From contig NZ_JAFBBV010000001.1 of NCBI RefSeq assembly GCF_016907365.1, forward strand, positions 3,534,001-3,598,000: 64,000 nt of DNA, written 5' to 3'. The notes below the pieces were generated by a model that saw only the letters and a list, made by a program, of their open reading frames with translations, had not been told where the DNA came from and made no database searches. This document shows positions 60,981 through 64,000 of the stretch, one piece after another. The translations under genes and the position numbers were made by a program. How positions within the stretch are numbered: position 1 is the first letter of the stretch; each line of letters starts with the position of its first letter. The DNA is from Oerskovia paurometabola. Lineage in GTDB: Bacteria; Actinomycetota; Actinomycetes; Actinomycetales; Cellulomonadaceae.

Positions 60981-62203
60981 GCACCCTGCGACAGCCGACG
61001 ACGCCCCACTCCCCCGTGAGCACGTGGGGCGCGGTGTCCCTCGTGGCAGGCCGTGAGATCTCGACCCGCATCCGGTCGAAGGCGTTCGTCTGGACCACCG
61101 TGGCGCTGCTCGTGGGCGTGGTGCTCGGCGGGTTCCTGCTGAGCCTCGTGGGCGACCAGGGCCCCGCCGTCCAGAAGGTCGGCGTCACGTCGGAGGTCGA
61201 GGCCCTGGGGTCCCAGCTCACGGCAGCGGGCGAGGCCGTCGGGACCGAGATCCAGGTCAGCGAGGTCTCGGAGCCCGAGGGACGGACGCAGCTCGCCGAC
61301 GGCGACCTCGACGCCCTGGTCACCGGTACCCCCGAGTCGTTCACGGTCGTCGTGAAGGAGGAGCTGGGCACCACCTTGACGCCCGTCTTCACGGGCCTCG
61401 CGCAGCAGGCGGCCCTGGCGGGGGCGATCAGCGACCTGGGCGGCGACCCGTCCGCCGTCGCGCAGGAGATCGCCTCTGCCGCACCCACGGTCGAGACGCT
61501 CGAACCCACCGAGGTGCGCGACCCCGCCCAGATCGTCACGGGCATGGTGGGCGGCATCCTCATCTTCATCGCGCTCATGACGTGCGGGCAGCTCGTGGCT
61601 CAGGGCGTCGTGGAGGAGAAGACGAGCCGTGTGGTCGAGCTGCTGCTCGCGACGATCCGGCCCTGGCAGCTCATGGCGGGCAAGGTCCTGGGCATCGGCG
61701 CGATCGGTCTGATCCAGCTCGTGGTCGTGGTCGGGGGCGGTGTCGGGACGGCGTTCGCCCTGGGGCTGGTCGACGCGAGCAGCGTGAACCTCGGGGCGAC
61801 CGCGGCCTGGGTGCTCGTGTGGTTCGTGATCGGGTTCGTCATGTACTCGCTCGCGCTGGCCGCGCTCGCCGCCCTGGTCTCGCGCCAGGAGGACGTGGGC
61901 TCGGTCATCACACCGGTCCTGATGCTCATGATGATCCCGTACATCATCGGGATCTCGATCGGCCCGTGGGACCCCGAGAACCCGCTGGTCGTGTGGCTGT
62001 CGTACATCCCGTTCTGCTCGCCGCTGCTCATGCCGATCCGCATCGCGCTGGGCACGGTCGAGACGTGGGAGATCCTCCTCGCCGTCGGGCTCTCGCTCGC
62101 GCTCGTGCCGGTCCTGGTGTGGCTCGCGGGCAAGATCTACTCGAACGCGGTGCTCCGCACGGGCGGTCGGGTCAGGCTCAAGGACGCCCTGCGCGCGAGC
62201 TGA
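60977..62203 (+). CDS. ABC-2 type exporter permease, NatB-like
   Basis: A 408-residue permease. The first helix near 37-57 is followed by a long outside domain of about 130 residues, then five helices from about 183 to the end, the arrangement of NatB and YhaP. VVEEKTSRVVELLLATI near 213 is the conserved cytoplasmic coupling segment. AGGAGG before the ATGA overlap gives a strong ribosome site. The stop lies 40 bases before the operator region of the MarR gene. Confidence 0.93.
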   Translation: MSTLRQPTTPHSPVSTWGAVSLVAGREISTRIRSKAFVWTTVALLVGVVLGGFLLSLVGDQGPAVQKVGVTSEVEALGSQLTAAGEAVGTEIQVSEVSEPEGRTQLADGDLDALVTGTPESFTVVVKEELGTTLTPVFTGLAQQAALAGAISDLGGDPSAVAQEIASAAPTVETLEPTEVRDPAQIVTGMVGGILIFIALMTCGQLVAQGVVEEKTSRVVELLLATIRPWQLMAGKVLGIGAIGLIQLVVVVGGGVGTAFALGLVDASSVNLGATAAWVLVWFVIGFVMYSLALAALAALVSRQEDVGSVITPVLMLMMIPYIIGISIGPWDPENPLVVWLSYIPFCSPLLMPIRIALGTVETWEILLAVGLSLALVPVLVWLAGKIYSNAVLRTGGRVRLKDALRAS

Positions 62204-62242
62204 CGGCGGGTTCTCCGGGCCACGGAGGGCACGCCTCGGCCG

Positions 62243-62272
62243 TCAAGACTCTTGATGTCGAGGAACATCGAG
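62243..62272. promoter_or_regulatory. Overlapping palindromes, probable MarR operator
   Basis: TCAAGA-C-TCTTGA (62243-62255) is a perfect 13-bp palindrome. It overlaps CTTGATGT-N6-ACATCGAG (62251-62272), matching at seven of eight positions. Together they cover the -35 region and reach the -10 of the MarR gene, as an autorepressor site would. Confidence 0.65.
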
Positions 62273-62278
62273 TAGCCT
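62273..62278 (+). promoter_or_regulatory. -10 element of leaderless MarR promoter
   Basis: TAGCCT ends six bases before the ATG at 62285. TTGATG at 62252-62257 is a possible -35 with 15-base spacing. Confidence 0.65.
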
Positions 62279-62284
62279 CACGTC

Positions 62285-62785
62285 ATGCAGCACCCGCACC
62301 CGGACGAGGTCGACCGCATCGTCGACGCCTGGCAGCGCGAGCGTCCGGACCTGGACGTCGAGCCGCTCACCGTGTTCTCGCGCGTCAGCCGGCTGGCCCG
62401 GCACCTGGACCTCGCGCGCCGCAGCGCGTTCGCGCGCGGGCACCTGGAGACGTGGGAGTTCGACGTCCTGTCGGCGCTGCGCCGCGCGGGCGAGCCGTAC
62501 CGCCTGTCCCCCGGAGCGCTCATCACGCAGACGCTCGTCACGAGCGGCACCATGACGAACCGGATCGACCGCCTCGAGGCCCGCGGCCTGGTGCAGCGGC
62601 ACCGCTCGCCCGACGACCGGCGAGGAGTGCTCGTCGAGCTCACCCCCGAGGGCCTGGAACGCGTCGACGCCGCCATGAGCGACCTCCTGGCCGTCGAGCG
62701 CGAGGTCCTCGCAGCGCTCGACCCCGCTGACCGGCTCCACCTCGCGAACCTGCTCCGCACGGTCATCGGGCAGTTCGAGGCCTGA
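62285..62785 (+). CDS. MarR-family transcriptional regulator
   Basis: A 166-residue winged-helix regulator. The DNA-binding core has LSPGALITQTLVTSGTMTNR near 75-94 and the wing RHRSPDDRRGVLVELT near 105-120. The N-terminal helices form the dimer face. The ATG has no ribosome site and follows a leaderless -10. The palindromes just upstream suggest autoregulation; the ABC exporter behind it could be a second target. It ends in a 20-bp terminator stem shared with the convergent ABC-F gene. Confidence 0.95.
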   Translation: MQHPHPDEVDRIVDAWQRERPDLDVEPLTVFSRVSRLARHLDLARRSAFARGHLETWEFDVLSALRRAGEPYRLSPGALITQTLVTSGTMTNRIDRLEARGLVQRHRSPDDRRGVLVELTPEGLERVDAAMSDLLAVEREVLAALDPADRLHLANLLRTVIGQFEA

Positions 62786-62791
62786 TCGCGC

Positions 62792-62833
62792 GACCGCACG
62801 GGCAGGGCTCGTGCGAGCCCTGCCCGTGCGGTC
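62792..62833. terminator. Bidirectional hairpin terminator
   Basis: A perfect 20-bp inverted repeat (62792-62811 with 62814-62833) fills the 50-bp gap between the MarR stop and the convergent ABC-F stop. No T-runs flank it. Confidence 0.8.
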
Positions 62834-62835
62834 CG

Positions 62836-64000
<1,165 letters not shown>

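Overview
The window is chromosomal DNA of a high-GC Gram-positive bacterium. Codons strongly prefer G or C in third position, several genes look leaderless, and the housekeeping genes are actinobacterial in type: mfd with a long N-terminus, a Ctc-type rplY, a GPP34 protein, and glmU next to tRNA-Gln and a TetR gene. By inference it is a member of Micrococcales, of the Cellulomonas/Oerskovia/Cellulosimicrobium kind. Species cannot be set from the sequence alone.

Layout. Positions 1-2480 hold the edge of a secreted protein gene, a small membrane protein and a polysaccharide-type O-acyltransferase. At 2443-6141 lies mfd (minus strand). At 6425-15523 lies an AT-richer polymorphic-toxin module: a 2,628-residue secreted RHS/YD-repeat protein with a pretoxin Hint domain and a C-terminal toxin tip, a 4-bp-overlapping candidate immunity gene, and one further orphan gene. 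From 15700 to 52902 runs a 37-kb cell-surface polysaccharide locus. It has eleven glycosyltransferase genes (one a GT4-GT2 fusion), an ABC exporter pair (Wzm/Wzt), an O-antigen ligase/polymerase-like protein, a Wzz/BY-kinase-like protein whose nucleotide-binding loop has decayed, and four paralogous BioF2-like (FemAB/GNAT) transferases. It also has a NodB deacetylase, a sugar-kinase-like protein, a nucleotidyltransferase-like protein, a membrane-anchored clan-A glycoside hydrolase, a CPBP protease-like protein, a PAP2 phosphatase, and a secreted LamG protein with three 304-residue repeats. Positions 53087-59087 return to housekeeping genes, all on the minus strand: pth, rplY, GPP34, SIMPL, prs, glmU, tRNA-Gln. 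The right end (59297-64000) has a TetR regulator, a NatAB-like ABC exporter, a MarR regulator with a palindromic operator, and the C-terminal half of an ABC-F ATPase.

How it fits together. The order glmU-prs-ctc-pth-mfd is an old conserved one (it is seen in Bacillus subtilis). Here all five genes keep order and strand, but about 47 kb of surface-polysaccharide and toxin genes separate pth from mfd. Within the insert, genes form short runs joined by ATGA or GTGA stop/start overlaps: 15700-18062, 29058-31635, 39941-41826, 42896-48700 and 48660-52902. This suggests several small translationally coupled operons rather than one long one. Six starts are preceded by TANNNT exactly 6 nt before the start codon, the arrangement of leaderless promoters. 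One of them, in front of the CPBP gene, sits beside a 70-bp array of GAGGTA palindromes that looks like an operator.
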